Positions 8,476 through 17,940 of a stretch of DNA of 52,611 bases are shown in pieces (the first letter of the stretch is position 1; each line of letters begins with the position of its first letter). Under the pieces are notes generated by a model. The model did not search any database, was not told where the DNA came from, and was given only the letters and a program-made list of their open reading frames with translations. A program made the translations under genes and the position numbers. The DNA lies in NCBI GenBank assembly GCA_021797635.1, contig JAJZZI010000023.1, positions 1 to 52,611 of the forward strand, given 5' to 3'. Source of the DNA: Bacillota bacterium (GTDB lineage Bacteria > Bacillota > Sulfobacillia > Sulfobacillales > Sulfobacillaceae).

Positions 8476-9995
8476 CGCAGTCGTCAGTGCTCGTGCTGGA
8501 TTTTGGGGCGCAGTACAATCATCTGATTGCCCGCCGGATCCGCGAATTGGAAGTGTTTTGCGAGGTGCTCCCTTTTGACACTTCGATTGAGGTTATCCGC
8601 CAGAAATCCCCAAAGGCCATCGTGTTGTCAGGCGGACCATCCAGTGTGGTGGGCGAGGGAGTTCCCTTGCCCGATCGAGCGATCTTTGATCTAGGCGTGC
8701 CCGTGTTGGGTATTTGTTACGGGATGCAGCTCATGACGCGCATGCTGGGTGGCGACGTGTCGCGCGCTGAAAGACCGGAATACGGACGAAGGTTCCTACA
8801 TCAGGAGACCCCTAGTCCGTTGTTGGCGGACCTGCCTGATGAGGTGCCGGTATGGATGAGCCATGGCGATCGCGTAGAAGTGGTTCCGCCAGGATTTAGC
8901 GTGTTGGCCACCACCGAGACCACGCCAGTGGCAGCTATGGGCGACTTCCAGCGAAACTTTTGGGCAGTTCAATTTCATCCGGAAGTGTCCCATACGCCTC
9001 TAGGGGCTCGCATCTTATCGGCGTTTTTGTTCACCATTGCCAAGTTGCAGGCGAATTGGAAAGCCAGCGACGTGCTGGCCGACGCCGTGTCTATGATCCA
9101 AGCGGCAGTCCCTCAGGGCAGGGCTTTGGTGGCCCTTTCGGGAGGCGTGGATTCTGCCGTGGCGGCTAAGTTGGCGGAACACGCCCTGGGCGATCGCGTG
9201 CAGGCGGTGCTCATTGACCATGGCCTCTTGCGCGCAGGCGAAGTCGAAGAGGTGCGAAGGGCCTTTAGCCAAATCGACTTGCTGGTGGTCGATGCTCGCC
9301 AGGAGTTCATGACCGCACTGTTAGGGGTATCCGATCCCGAACAAAAACGCAAGATTATTGGCCGCGAATTCATTCACGCCTTTGAGCACGTGCGCGAGCG
9401 TCTAGGTCTAGCGGAGGTTCTGATCCAAGGCACGGTCTATCCCGATGTCATTGAGTCGGGGGGGCGCGGTGCGCACACGATTAAATCGCATCACAATGTA
9501 GGCGGTTTACCGGAAACGATGCGCATGCGGGTGGTGGAACCCCTACGCTGGCTTTTTAAAGACGAAGTGCGTAAGGTAGGTCTGCGACTGGGACTGCCTG
9601 AAAGTTTGGTGTGGCGCCAACCCTTTCCTGGTCCTGGATTGGCCGTGCGCATCGTCGGCGAGATTACTCCGGAGCGGATTGAGATGGTCCGTGGGGCCGA
9701 TACCATTGTGCGCGAAGAAGTGGATCGCATTGACCCCGACCATCGCATCTGGCAGGCTTTTTCGGTGCTTTTAAGCGTGAGCTCGGTGGGGGTTATGGGT
9801 GACCGGCGCACCTATGCGCATCCGGTGGTGGTGCGCGTGGTGGAAAGCGAAGATGGAATGACCGCCGATTGGGCTAGGCTGCCGGAAGACACCTTGGAAC
9901 GCATCAGCCAAAGAATTGTCGCGGAGGTCTCTGGAGTGAACCGAGTGGTATACGATATAACTTCGAAGCCGCCGGGCACGATAGAATGGGAATAG
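8472..9995 (+). CDS. guaA: GMP synthase (glutamine-hydrolysing)
   Basis: Converts XMP to GMP using glutamine and ATP. It starts at GTG 8472, overlapping the hpt stop as GTGA, with GGAGG upstream; the product is 507 residues. The class I glutamine amidotransferase domain (about 1-190) has the nucleophile Cys82 in GICYGMQ and HPEVSHT. The ATP pyrophosphatase domain has the P-loop LSGGVDSAVAAKLAE near residue 220. The C-terminal dimerisation domain ends with the classic VVYDITSKPPGTIEWE. It is the last gene of merR-hpt-guaA; no clear terminator was seen downstream. Confidence 0.97.
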   Translation: MTQSSVLVLDFGAQYNHLIARRIRELEVFCEVLPFDTSIEVIRQKSPKAIVLSGGPSSVVGEGVPLPDRAIFDLGVPVLGICYGMQLMTRMLGGDVSRAERPEYGRRFLHQETPSPLLADLPDEVPVWMSHGDRVEVVPPGFSVLATTETTPVAAMGDFQRNFWAVQFHPEVSHTPLGARILSAFLFTIAKLQANWKASDVLADAVSMIQAAVPQGRALVALSGGVDSAVAAKLAEHALGDRVQAVLIDHGLLRAGEVEEVRRAFSQIDLLVVDARQEFMTALLGVSDPEQKRKIIGREFIHAFEHVRERLGLAEVLIQGTVYPDVIESGGRGAHTIKSHHNVGGLPETMRMRVVEPLRWLFKDEVRKVGLRLGLPESLVWRQPFPGPGLAVRIVGEITPERIEMVRGADTIVREEVDRIDPDHRIWQAFSVLLSVSSVGVMGDRRTYAHPVVVRVVESEDGMTADWARLPEDTLERISQRIVAEVSGVNRVVYDITSKPPGTIEWE

Positions 9996-10305
9996 AGACT
10001 ATGCGGGGCGTATAACCAGGCATCAGGTTTTGGGGCAGGCGCGCGCTGGCGGATCTATACTCGATCATGGTGGGGCACGATGAGGAATCCACTTGCCGCC
10101 GCCATGGCCCATGATTCGGCATCAAATGGCAAGCCATCTCTAAGACAATGGGGAGCGGCATGTCCCGAAAGAGGGGCTAAACTGAGAGATCCCCGTCAAG
10201 CTCGGCTACCGGAGGCATCATCGGGACATTCTACCGAGAGCGTTTGAACATGCTCAGCCGTAGTGCGCTTGATGGACTGGGGAACTCCGCGAAGATCGGA
10301 TGCGG
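9996..10305. other. intergenic region before the purine operon
   Basis: No gene is supported in these 310 bases. I searched by eye for a purine (guanine-type) riboswitch between guaA and purB and found no matching core, nor a clean terminator after guaA. A candidate promoter for purB starts at 10306. Confidence 0.5.
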
Positions 10306-10335
10306 TTGACCGCTCCCGAATGTTTCATCTAAGAT
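10306..10335 (+). promoter_or_regulatory. candidate promoter of the pur operon
   Basis: TTGACC at 10306-10311, an 18-base spacer, and TAAGAT at 10330-10335, about 33 bases before the purB start. No PurR box pair was identified with confidence. Confidence 0.55.
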
Positions 10336-10367
10336 TAGGGTATAACGTTCGGAAAAGGGGTGCCCTC

Positions 10368-11687
10368 GTGATTCATCGATACAGTCGAGAGGCCATGAGG
10401 CAGTTGTGGTCAGACGATAACCGATACCGTCGCTGGCTCAAGGTGGAAGTGCTCGCCGTGGCAGCGTGGGAAAGCCTAGGCGAAGTCCCTAAGGGTGTTG
10501 CCGAACGCCTCAAACGAGCTAGCGTCTCTTCGGCGCGCGTGGACTTTTATGAAAGCGAATATCATCACGACGTCTTGGCGTTTCTCAGTGCCGCCAGCGA
10601 GACGGTCGCGCCAGAAGACGCGAAATACCTACATTTTGGTATGACCTCGACCGATGTGGTGGATACCGCGCTGGCCTCATTGATGACGGAGGCTCTTGAC
10701 CTTATCATCGGCGGCCTCGATGAGCTTCGAGCCAGCCTGCAGACATTGGCCCTTCGCTACCGCCATACCCCGATTATGGGCAGGACGCACGGCATGCACG
10801 CCGAACCAACCAGCGTGGGGCTGAAATTCGCGCTCTGGTGGCTAGACCTCGGGCGCGACCGGCAGCGGCTCGAGCATGCTCGAGGACGGATGGGAGTGGT
10901 CAAGCTTTCCGGTGCTGTGGGTAATTATGCCAATGTACCGTCTGCCGTGGAGGCCTACGTGGCCGAGGCGCTGGGACTGGTTCCAGCGCCGCTGGCGACT
11001 CAGGTGCTGCAACGCGACGGCCACGCCGAAGTCGTGAGTGCCTTGGCGATTATGGCCAGTGATCTCGATAAGATGGCCACCGAAGTTCGCCACCTGCAGC
11101 GCTCCGAGGTAGGCGAAATGGAGGAGCCGTTCGCCAGCGGTCAACGGGGTTCAAGCGCCATGCCGCACAAGCGAAATCCGGTCAAATGTGAGCAGATTAG
11201 TGGACTTGCCAGAGTGTTGCGTGGCTATGTGGTGCCGGCTCTGGAGGACATTGGGCTTTGGCACGAGCGAGATATTTCGCATTCCTCGGTCGAGCGCATT
11301 ATTCTTCCCGACGCGACCATGCTGGCGGATTACCTCTTGTATTCCATGAAGTTCGTCATGGATGGATTACGTGTGAACGACCAGCGTATGCGCGAAAACA
11401 TCGAATCCTCCGGCGGATTGGTGTTTTCACAAAAAGTATTGCTTGCTCTGATCGAGACCGGGCTCACGCGAGACGAAGCGTACAAATTAGTCCAATCTCA
11501 CGCCATGGCGGCCCTGGCTCATCCGCAACAGTCGTTTGCCGCGCGCCTCAGGCGCGATCCGGAGGTGACGTCGCGAATAGCAGCCGACCGGCTTTCAGCG
11601 TTGTTCGAGGTTGCCCCGTATCTAGCTCAGGTCGATGAAATCTATGCACGAATCGGGATTTTGCCGAACGGTGATCCCACCCGATAG
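10368..11687 (+). CDS. purB: adenylosuccinate lyase
   Basis: Catalyses two fumarate-releasing steps, SAICAR to AICAR and adenylosuccinate to AMP. GTG 10368 (MIHRYSREAM) follows AAGGGG and gives 439 residues, the standard Firmicute length; the 35 upstream in-frame codons are not homologous. Signatures are KYLHFGMTSTDVVDTALA (about 83-100), GRTHGMHAEP with the catalytic His near 141-150, and the family signature GSSAMPHKRNP near residues 262-272. It is the first gene of a ten-gene purine operon. Confidence 0.96.
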   Translation: MIHRYSREAMRQLWSDDNRYRRWLKVEVLAVAAWESLGEVPKGVAERLKRASVSSARVDFYESEYHHDVLAFLSAASETVAPEDAKYLHFGMTSTDVVDTALASLMTEALDLIIGGLDELRASLQTLALRYRHTPIMGRTHGMHAEPTSVGLKFALWWLDLGRDRQRLEHARGRMGVVKLSGAVGNYANVPSAVEAYVAEALGLVPAPLATQVLQRDGHAEVVSALAIMASDLDKMATEVRHLQRSEVGEMEEPFASGQRGSSAMPHKRNPVKCEQISGLARVLRGYVVPALEDIGLWHERDISHSSVERIILPDATMLADYLLYSMKFVMDGLRVNDQRMRENIESSGGLVFSQKVLLALIETGLTRDEAYKLVQSHAMAALAHPQQSFAARLRRDPEVTSRIAADRLSALFEVAPYLAQVDEIYARIGILPNGDPTR

Positions 11688-11720
11688 AGTGGGACGCTAC
11701 CCTAGCCTAAGGAGGCGAGC

Positions 11721-12422
11721 ATGGATAAGAAGTTGTTATACGAGGGCAAGGCCAAACGTGTTTTCCAGGCGGACCAAGAGGACGCCGTCATCATGGAGTT
11801 CAAGGATGATGCGACGGCATTTAATGGACAAAAGCGCGGGCAAATCGCCGACAAAGGGGTGATTAATTGTGCGCTAACCGCGCGACTATATCGCTACCTG
11901 GAAGACAGGCGAATCCCCACGCATCTTTTGGAAGCCTTGGACGAGCGGCGACTCTTAGTGCGGCGCCTGACCATGATTCCCCTGGAAGTGGTGGTTCGAA
12001 ACCGCGTGGCCGGATCCCTTAGTCAGCGAACGGGATTAGAAGAGGGCACGGAACTGGCGTCTTGCGTGGTGGAATTCTACTTTAAAAACGATGCCTTGGG
12101 AGATCCCCTCTTCAATGAGGATCACATCCGCGCGTTGGGACTGGCCGATGACAACACCATCGCGGAGTTAAAGGCGTTGGCCCTACGGGTTAATCGGGTC
12201 TTGTCGCCATTTTTACTGGAACGCCAGTTGATATTGGTAGACTTTAAATTGGAATTTGGGCGGTTTCAAGGCCGACTGCTGCTGGGCGATGAAATCACCC
12301 CTGACACCTGTCGCCTTTGGGATGCGTCGAGCCTCGAAAAACTGGATAAGGACCGATTTCGCCGAGACCTCGGTGATGTTGAAGGGGCGTATCAAGAAGT
12401 GTGGAAGAGGGTGCAAAAGTGA
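11721..12422 (+). CDS. purC: SAICAR synthetase
   Basis: Joins aspartate to CAIR with ATP. The 233 residues fit the compact bacterial form. It opens with KKLLYEGKAKRVFQAD and holds ATP-site residues, then LEVVVRNRVAGSLSQR and LVDFKLEFGR, all conserved in PurC. ATG 11721 follows AAGGAGG. It needs CAIR from PurE/PurK, whose genes are not in this operon. Its stop overlaps the purS start (GTGA). Confidence 0.96.
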   Translation: MDKKLLYEGKAKRVFQADQEDAVIMEFKDDATAFNGQKRGQIADKGVINCALTARLYRYLEDRRIPTHLLEALDERRLLVRRLTMIPLEVVVRNRVAGSLSQRTGLEEGTELASCVVEFYFKNDALGDPLFNEDHIRALGLADDNTIAELKALALRVNRVLSPFLLERQLILVDFKLEFGRFQGRLLLGDEITPDTCRLWDASSLEKLDKDRFRRDLGDVEGAYQEVWKRVQK

Positions 12423-12679
12423 GCCAATACCGACTACGCATGGCGGTCACTTTAAAACCGGAGGTGCTGGACCCCGCGGGCCAGGCCACGCAAAAGGTCG
12501 TGGCCGAAAGGGGCTATCCCGGGGTGGTATCGTTAAGGATTGGCAAGCTGGTGGACCTTTGGGTGGATGCTTCTTCGGCGGAGGCGGCGATGGCTCTGGC
12601 CCAGACCCTAGGTCAGGATTTTTTGGCTAATCCCGTCCTCGAGCGATTTGAGGTGTGGGTGATCAACGATGAAGACTAA
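12419..12679 (+). CDS. purS: FGAM synthase subunit PurS
   Basis: Small structural subunit that bridges PurL and PurQ in formylglycinamidine ribonucleotide synthase. It starts at GTG 12419 within the purC stop; the product is 86 residues. The pattern RMAVTLKPEVLDPAGQA and VSLRIGKLVDL is characteristic of PurS. It overlaps purQ by 11 bases. Confidence 0.94.
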   Translation: MSQYRLRMAVTLKPEVLDPAGQATQKVVAERGYPGVVSLRIGKLVDLWVDASSAEAAMALAQTLGQDFLANPVLERFEVWVINDED

Positions 12680-13352
12680 GGTGGCCGTCATCCGCTTCCC
12701 AGGATCAAACTGTGACCACGACACGGTATTGGCCTTGGAGCGTATCGGTGCGGAGCCGGTGACATTGCTCCATCACGCCGACAATTTAAGGGGACTCCGT
12801 TATGTCGTGTTGCCAGGAGGCTTTTCCTATGGCGATTACCTTAGGGCGGGGGCGCTGGCGGCTCATGCCCCCATCATGGATGCCTTGCAGGAAGCCGTGG
12901 AGCGCGATCAGGTCCGGGTATTGGGAATTTGCAACGGGTTTCAGATTTTATGCGAACGAGGGATCTTACCGGGAGCCTTGCATGCTAACGTGTCGGGAGA
13001 GTTTCGTTGCCGAATGGAGTGGATCGAAGTGGTGTCAACGCCGGCGGCTTGGCCGGGTTTTACGCCGGGAATGCGTTTCCGGTTACCCATTGCACACGCT
13101 GACGGGGCCTATCGCATCGCCGAGGGCGAACGAAAAACCTTGTGGGAGAGCCATTCTGTCTTTCTTCGATACCACGACCCCGTGAATGATAGCCAGGAGT
13201 ATAGCCCTAATGGCTCGGTCGATGCCATTGCCGGAATTAGCCAAGGATCGGTGATGGCGCTCATGCCCCATCCCGAGCGGGCCATGGAGCAGTGGATGGG
13301 CTCTGATGACGGCCGGCGCTTCTTATCGCTTTGGCTGGAGGTGAATCGGTGA
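12669..13352 (+). CDS. purQ: FGAM synthase glutaminase subunit PurQ
   Basis: Class I glutamine amidotransferase that supplies ammonia to PurL. The 227 residues include VIRFPGSNCDHDT at the N-terminus, VLPGGFSYGDYLRAGA, the nucleophile Cys in GICNGFQIL (about residue 85), and the catalytic His/Glu in MPHPERAME near residue 200. It lies between purS and purL with overlapping ends, so the three subunits are made together. Confidence 0.96.
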   Translation: MKTKVAVIRFPGSNCDHDTVLALERIGAEPVTLLHHADNLRGLRYVVLPGGFSYGDYLRAGALAAHAPIMDALQEAVERDQVRVLGICNGFQILCERGILPGALHANVSGEFRCRMEWIEVVSTPAAWPGFTPGMRFRLPIAHADGAYRIAEGERKTLWESHSVFLRYHDPVNDSQEYSPNGSVDAIAGISQGSVMALMPHPERAMEQWMGSDDGRRFLSLWLEVNR

Positions 13353-15544
13353 ATCCCCAAGCAGTAGGTCTCAGTGCTAGTGAAGCCCAAGTCGCACGCC
13401 AGTTAGTTGGCCGGGAGCCCAATGACCTGGAATGGGGCCTATTTGGTGCCTTGTGGTCAGAACATTGCAGCTATAAAAGCTCTAGACGGGTCCTAGCATG
13501 GTTGCCCAAGGCGGGAGCAGCCGTGGTCGCGGGGCCAGGGGGCAACGCGGGCGTCGTGCGCCTAGATGATGAGGTCGAGGTCGCCTTCAAAGTGGAGTCG
13601 CACAATCACCCGTCGTATGTGGAGCCAGTTCAAGGGGCAGCCACCGGAGTAGGGGGGATTATTCGTGACATCGTGGCCATGGGGGCCAGGCCCGTAGCCC
13701 TGATGGATTCCCTGCGGTTTGGCGATGACGATCGTGCCCATCGGCTCCTAAACGGCGTGGTGGCTGGAGTCGGCGGGTACGGAAACGCCATTGGCGTGCC
13801 CACCGTAGGGGGGGAGGTGTATTACGGTCCAGGGTATGACAAAAACCCCCTGGTCAACGTACTTTGTGTGGGCACCCGGCAAAGTGGCCGGGACGTGGGT
13901 GCCCGAGGCGCACGGGTGGGGCAAACGGTCTATTTGCTGGGTCAGGCGACGGGAAGAGATGGCATTCATGGAGCCAGCCTCTTGGCGTCGCGCGACTTTT
14001 CGGCAGAGGACCAAGACATGCGCCCCACCGTTCAGGTCGGCGACCCCTACACCGGGAAATTACTCATGGAAGCGACGTTAGCAGCGATTGAGACCGGCGG
14101 CGTCGCGGCCGTGCAAGATCTGGGTGCCGCGGGACTCGCTTCCTCCTCCTCGGAACTGGCCGTGCAGTCGGGAGTTGGGCTCGAATTAGATTTGGATCAG
14201 GTGCCCTGTCGTGAGTTGCATATGAGCGCTTACGAAATCATGCTTTCGGAGACCCAAGAACGCATGTTGTTGGTCTTCAATGCCGAACGGGGCAAGGAGG
14301 CCCTGGCGGCCATTTCGGCTTGGGGCCTCACGGCTCAACCGATCGGTCGGGTGGTGGCTGGTGGCCGTTACGTATTACGCTATGAAGGCATCGAAGTGGC
14401 CAACCTGGAAGCGTCGTGGCTGGTGGATGGCTGCCCTTTGGTAGCGGCTGGTTCCATGGTGCCCAGCGTGGCTCCCGAGGTGGGGCAGGCTGCGGAATCC
14501 GTCTCGTTTGAGGGGCGCGATTTGCTGGCTATTTTGGGGGATCCGGATTGTCGTGATCGCCAGCCCATTTATCAGCGCTACGACTCGATGATTCAAACCG
14601 CCACCGTGTGGGGACCCGAGCACGACGTGGCGATTTTGGCGCTTAAGGGTACGCGCTACGGCCTTTATCTAGCGATATCTGGGCCCGGCCGCTGGGCTGC
14701 AGTCGATGCCTATGCTGGGGGCAGAGCGGCCGTGGCCCTCGTGGTGGCCCGCTTGGCTACCCAAGGTGCCGTTCCCTTAGGACTTACAGACGGTCTTAAC
14801 TTAGGCAATCCTGACAAGCCGGAGGTTAAGGCAGCGTTTGAACAAATGATTTTGGGTATTCGTGAGGCGGCGCTCGCACTGGACGTGCCGGTGACCGGAG
14901 GCAATGTTTCATTTCATAACGAGACGGATGGCCAAGCGATATGGCCGACGCCGGTCATTGGCGGGGTAGGACGGAGAGAGCGGCCCACAGCCCCTTGGTC
15001 GGATGGGTTGAGCGGTGAAAATTTGAGGTTGATCTTGGTGAACGCGCCTTTGGTGCCAACCCTCGGGGGAAGTGTTGGGGAGCGGCTTCACGGAATACTT
15101 CGTGCCTATCCCCGTGTCCGCCTGCAAGACCTAGCCCGAAGCGCAGCTTGGCTGCGCCAGCTCTCCCAAAACGCCGGTGGGGTGCGAGCGGTGCGAGCCG
15201 TGGCCGATGGCGGAGTTTGGCTGGCAGTAGTGAAAATGTGGTTGGCCGGGTCGGCAGGGGTGGGGGTTCGCTTGGATTTGGACGAATCCGCGCTTAGTTG
15301 GCCACGACTTCTATGCGAAGAGGTCGGACAGTTTTTAGTGGCCGTGGACGAGAGTGACGTGAGGATCGTGCTCGACCAGTTAGCGCTCCATGGCCTTCAG
15401 ACGAGAAACCTCGGCCAGAGTGTGGCCGGCACGCATCTGACACTTCGAGTCAACGGGGACGAGGTCGGGTGCTGGCCGCGCCAGGAAATCAGCGCAGCCT
15501 GGCGCTCGTGGGAAGGAGAGCGTGGTGGCCAACGAACTTCATGA
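13349..15544 (+). CDS. purL: FGAM synthase large subunit PurL
   Basis: Synthetase subunit that converts FGAR to FGAM with ATP and ammonia. It starts at GTG 13349 overlapping the purQ stop (GTGA), seven bases after GGAGG, giving 731 residues, the size of the small PurSQL-type enzyme rather than the 1,300-residue fused form. Recognisable stretches are LWSEHCSYKSS, KVESHNHPSYVEP, GVGGIIRDIVAMGARP and DLGAAGLASSSSE. It overlaps purF by 23 bases. Confidence 0.96.
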   Translation: MNPQAVGLSASEAQVARQLVGREPNDLEWGLFGALWSEHCSYKSSRRVLAWLPKAGAAVVAGPGGNAGVVRLDDEVEVAFKVESHNHPSYVEPVQGAATGVGGIIRDIVAMGARPVALMDSLRFGDDDRAHRLLNGVVAGVGGYGNAIGVPTVGGEVYYGPGYDKNPLVNVLCVGTRQSGRDVGARGARVGQTVYLLGQATGRDGIHGASLLASRDFSAEDQDMRPTVQVGDPYTGKLLMEATLAAIETGGVAAVQDLGAAGLASSSSELAVQSGVGLELDLDQVPCRELHMSAYEIMLSETQERMLLVFNAERGKEALAAISAWGLTAQPIGRVVAGGRYVLRYEGIEVANLEASWLVDGCPLVAAGSMVPSVAPEVGQAAESVSFEGRDLLAILGDPDCRDRQPIYQRYDSMIQTATVWGPEHDVAILALKGTRYGLYLAISGPGRWAAVDAYAGGRAAVALVVARLATQGAVPLGLTDGLNLGNPDKPEVKAAFEQMILGIREAALALDVPVTGGNVSFHNETDGQAIWPTPVIGGVGRRERPTAPWSDGLSGENLRLILVNAPLVPTLGGSVGERLHGILRAYPRVRLQDLARSAAWLRQLSQNAGGVRAVRAVADGGVWLAVVKMWLAGSAGVGVRLDLDESALSWPRLLCEEVGQFLVAVDESDVRIVLDQLALHGLQTRNLGQSVAGTHLTLRVNGDEVGCWPRQEISAAWRSWEGERGGQRTS

Positions 15545-16913
15545 GGAATGCGGCGTGTTCGGCATCTATAACGAGGCAGAAGCGGTTAGCGAGACCTATT
15601 GGGGAATCTTTAGCCTGCAGCATCGTGGGCAAGAGAGCGCGGGCATCGCTGTTTTGGGCGAGGACCACCGGATCGTAGTGCGAAAGGGAATGGGTTTGGT
15701 CACGGAAGTGCTTAACCCGGTCCTGTCCGAACTGCCTACCGGGCAGACGGCCATTGGTCATGTCCGCTACTCTACGACCGGGGAATCGGAGGCATTTAAT
15801 GCTCAGCCCCTATTGATGCGCACCCGATTTGGACCCATTGCTTTGGCCCATAACGGCAATGTGGTCAATGCCCAAGCACTTCGTGAGGGCTTGGAGGCCG
15901 GTGGCGCGGTGTTTCAAGGCACCAGCGACAGCGAGATTTTGGCCCATATGATAGCCAAAAGCTCCAAGGAGCATCTCGTGGATGCCCTGGTGGAGGCGGT
16001 ATCGGCCCTGTCTGGAGGTTATGCCTTCGTCTTGTTGCATGATACCGGCCTCTATGCGGTGCGCGATGCTCACGGGATCCGGCCCCTAGTCTTGGGCCGC
16101 ACCCGTTCCGGTGAAGGATACGTGATCGCCTCGGAAACGTGTGCCCTGGACATCGTAAATGCCCGGTACTTACATGACGTAGAGCCAGGAGAGATTGTAG
16201 CCGTCGGGTCGAAGGGACTCGACCGTCGGCGCGTCCAGAAAGGATTGCCCATTCGCGACTGTGCCTTTGAGTCGATTTACTTTGCGCGCGCAGACTCCAA
16301 GATTCGTGGGGAGAGCGCACAGATGTCGCGGCGTCGGCTCGGTCGCGTTCTAGCCCTCGAGGCTCCGGCGGCCGCTGACGTGGTGGTGGGAGTGCCAGAT
16401 TCGAGTTTGCCGCACGCCATGGGCTATGCGGAAGCTTCCCACATTCCCTTTGATTTTGGATTGGTTAAAAACCGCTACATTGGACGGACCTTCATTATGC
16501 CTCGGCAGTCCGATCGAACTCGATCGGTGCAATTGAAATTGTCTGCGGTGGCTGAGGTGGTGGACGGCAAGCGGGTCGTGTTGGTCGACGATTCCTTGGT
16601 GCGGGGAACCAACTCCCGCTACCTTATCCAGCTATTGCGGCGGTCCGGAGCTACGGAAGTGCATATGCGCATTGCCTCACCGCCCTACACCGATCCCTGC
16701 TATTACGGGATCGATACCTCTAGGGCTACGGAGCTTGCAGCTCGGGCGAAGTCCATGGAGGAAATTCGCGTGATGGTAGGAGCGGATTCCCTCGCCTATC
16801 TATCTTTAGAGGGGCTTCGTTCCGGACTAAAGGATGAAGGCTGGTGTTTGGCATGTTTTGGCGGGGGATATCCCGTGGTGCCGCCTGAGTTGAAGGAGGA
16901 TCATGATGAGTGA
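15522..16913 (+). CDS. purF: amidophosphoribosyltransferase (FeS type)
   Basis: First committed purine step: PRPP plus glutamine to phosphoribosylamine. Translation from GTG 15522 (or GTG 15525) gives a short propeptide ending EE before the N-terminal nucleophile Cys10 in ECGVFGIYN, as in B. subtilis. The C-terminal PRT domain has the PRPP loop RVVLVDDSLVRGTN. Cysteines in IRDCAFES, TDPCYYG and GWCLACFGG match the four ligands of the Bacillus-type 4Fe-4S cluster. Length is 463 residues, normal. Confidence 0.96.
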   Translation: MVANELHEECGVFGIYNEAEAVSETYWGIFSLQHRGQESAGIAVLGEDHRIVVRKGMGLVTEVLNPVLSELPTGQTAIGHVRYSTTGESEAFNAQPLLMRTRFGPIALAHNGNVVNAQALREGLEAGGAVFQGTSDSEILAHMIAKSSKEHLVDALVEAVSALSGGYAFVLLHDTGLYAVRDAHGIRPLVLGRTRSGEGYVIASETCALDIVNARYLHDVEPGEIVAVGSKGLDRRRVQKGLPIRDCAFESIYFARADSKIRGESAQMSRRRLGRVLALEAPAAADVVVGVPDSSLPHAMGYAEASHIPFDFGLVKNRYIGRTFIMPRQSDRTRSVQLKLSAVAEVVDGKRVVLVDDSLVRGTNSRYLIQLLRRSGATEVHMRIASPPYTDPCYYGIDTSRATELAARAKSMEEIRVMVGADSLAYLSLEGLRSGLKDEGWCLACFGGGYPVVPPELKEDHDE

Positions 16914-17940
16914 CCGAAACGTAAAATCGCCAGGAGGGGCATATGACCAAGCTGGCGTGGGACTGGACCGAGCGGACCAGGCCGTCGACCGGATTCGCGA
17001 CCTACTCGCATCGCGTGTAACTCAGGCGGACGGAGTCTCGTCCATCGGGAAATTTGCCGGAGCATATCACTTGGGCGAGGGGGTGACCCTGCTCACGGGA
17101 GCCGATGGGGTGGGCACGAAAATTCTGGTGGCCAAGGCTATGGGCCAAAGCCGGGACCTAGGAATCGATTTGGTGGCCATGAACGTTAACGATGTCTTGG
17201 CATCGGGAGGACGCCCCCTGTTTTTCCTCGATTACATCGCTGCTTCGCATTTAGAGGTCGAACTAGTGGCTTCGTTAGTGGAGGGCATGCTCGATGGCTG
17301 CGATCAGGCGGGGTGCCTGCTTTTGGGCGGAGAGACGGCGGAGATGCCCGGAATGTATGGATCCGGAGACTACGATTTGGCTGGATTTTCGGTGGGCGTT
17401 CAGGTGCACCAGGAGCGATCCAGCGAGGTGGGCGATGTGGTCCTTGGGATTTTGTCTCAGGACTTTCATAGCAACGGCTTCAGCTTGGTGCGTAAGATCG
17501 TGGATGACGCTCATCTGGACTATCATGCGCGCTACCCTCAAATTGACCATCACGTATTAGGCAATCGTCTTCTGGCTCCGACCCCCATCTATGTACGCCC
17601 TGTCTTGGCCGCTTTGAATCGCTTTGGAGACGACATCAAGAGCATGGCCCATATCACGGGAGGCGGCTTGGTGGGGAATCTGCCTCGGGCGCTTTCGCCG
17701 TCCGTCGGAGTCGAACTCGACCGCGATGCATGGGATCTTCCTCCGCTGCTTTCGTGGTTTCAGGAACTGGCGGGCCTTAGCTTTGAGGAGATGGTATCCA
17801 GTTTTAACGGAGGCATCGGGTTTGCGTTGGTCGTGCGGGCTGATGCTAAGTCGCGGATTATCGCTGAGCTTTCTCGCCACCAACTATCGGTTCGGCCAAT
17901 TGGACGCGTGGTGTCGGCGCCAGGCGTGCATTGGACATGA
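16906..17940 (+). CDS. purM: AIR synthetase (FGAM cyclo-ligase)
   Basis: ATP-dependent closure of the imidazole ring, FGAM to AIR. ATG 16906 lies six bases after GGAGG inside the end of purF; ATG 16903 is one codon earlier. The 344 residues contain GADGVGTKILVA, DLVAMNVNDVLASGG, GGETAEMPGMY and ITGGGLVGNLPRAL, all diagnostic of PurM. Its stop overlaps the purN start as ATGA. Confidence 0.96.
   Translation: MSDRNVKSPGGAYDQAGVGLDRADQAVDRIRDLLASRVTQADGVSSIGKFAGAYHLGEGVTLLTGADGVGTKILVAKAMGQSRDLGIDLVAMNVNDVLASGGRPLFFLDYIAASHLEVELVASLVEGMLDGCDQAGCLLLGGETAEMPGMYGSGDYDLAGFSVGVQVHQERSSEVGDVVLGILSQDFHSNGFSLVRKIVDDAHLDYHARYPQIDHHVLGNRLLAPTPIYVRPVLAALNRFGDDIKSMAHITGGGLVGNLPRALSPSVGVELDRDAWDLPPLLSWFQELAGLSFEEMVSSFNGGIGFALVVRADAKSRIIAELSRHQLSVRPIGRVVSAPGVHWT

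Noticed and set aside
9996-10367. Guanine or PRPP riboswitch ahead of purB
   Set aside because: No matching purine aptamer core was visible.
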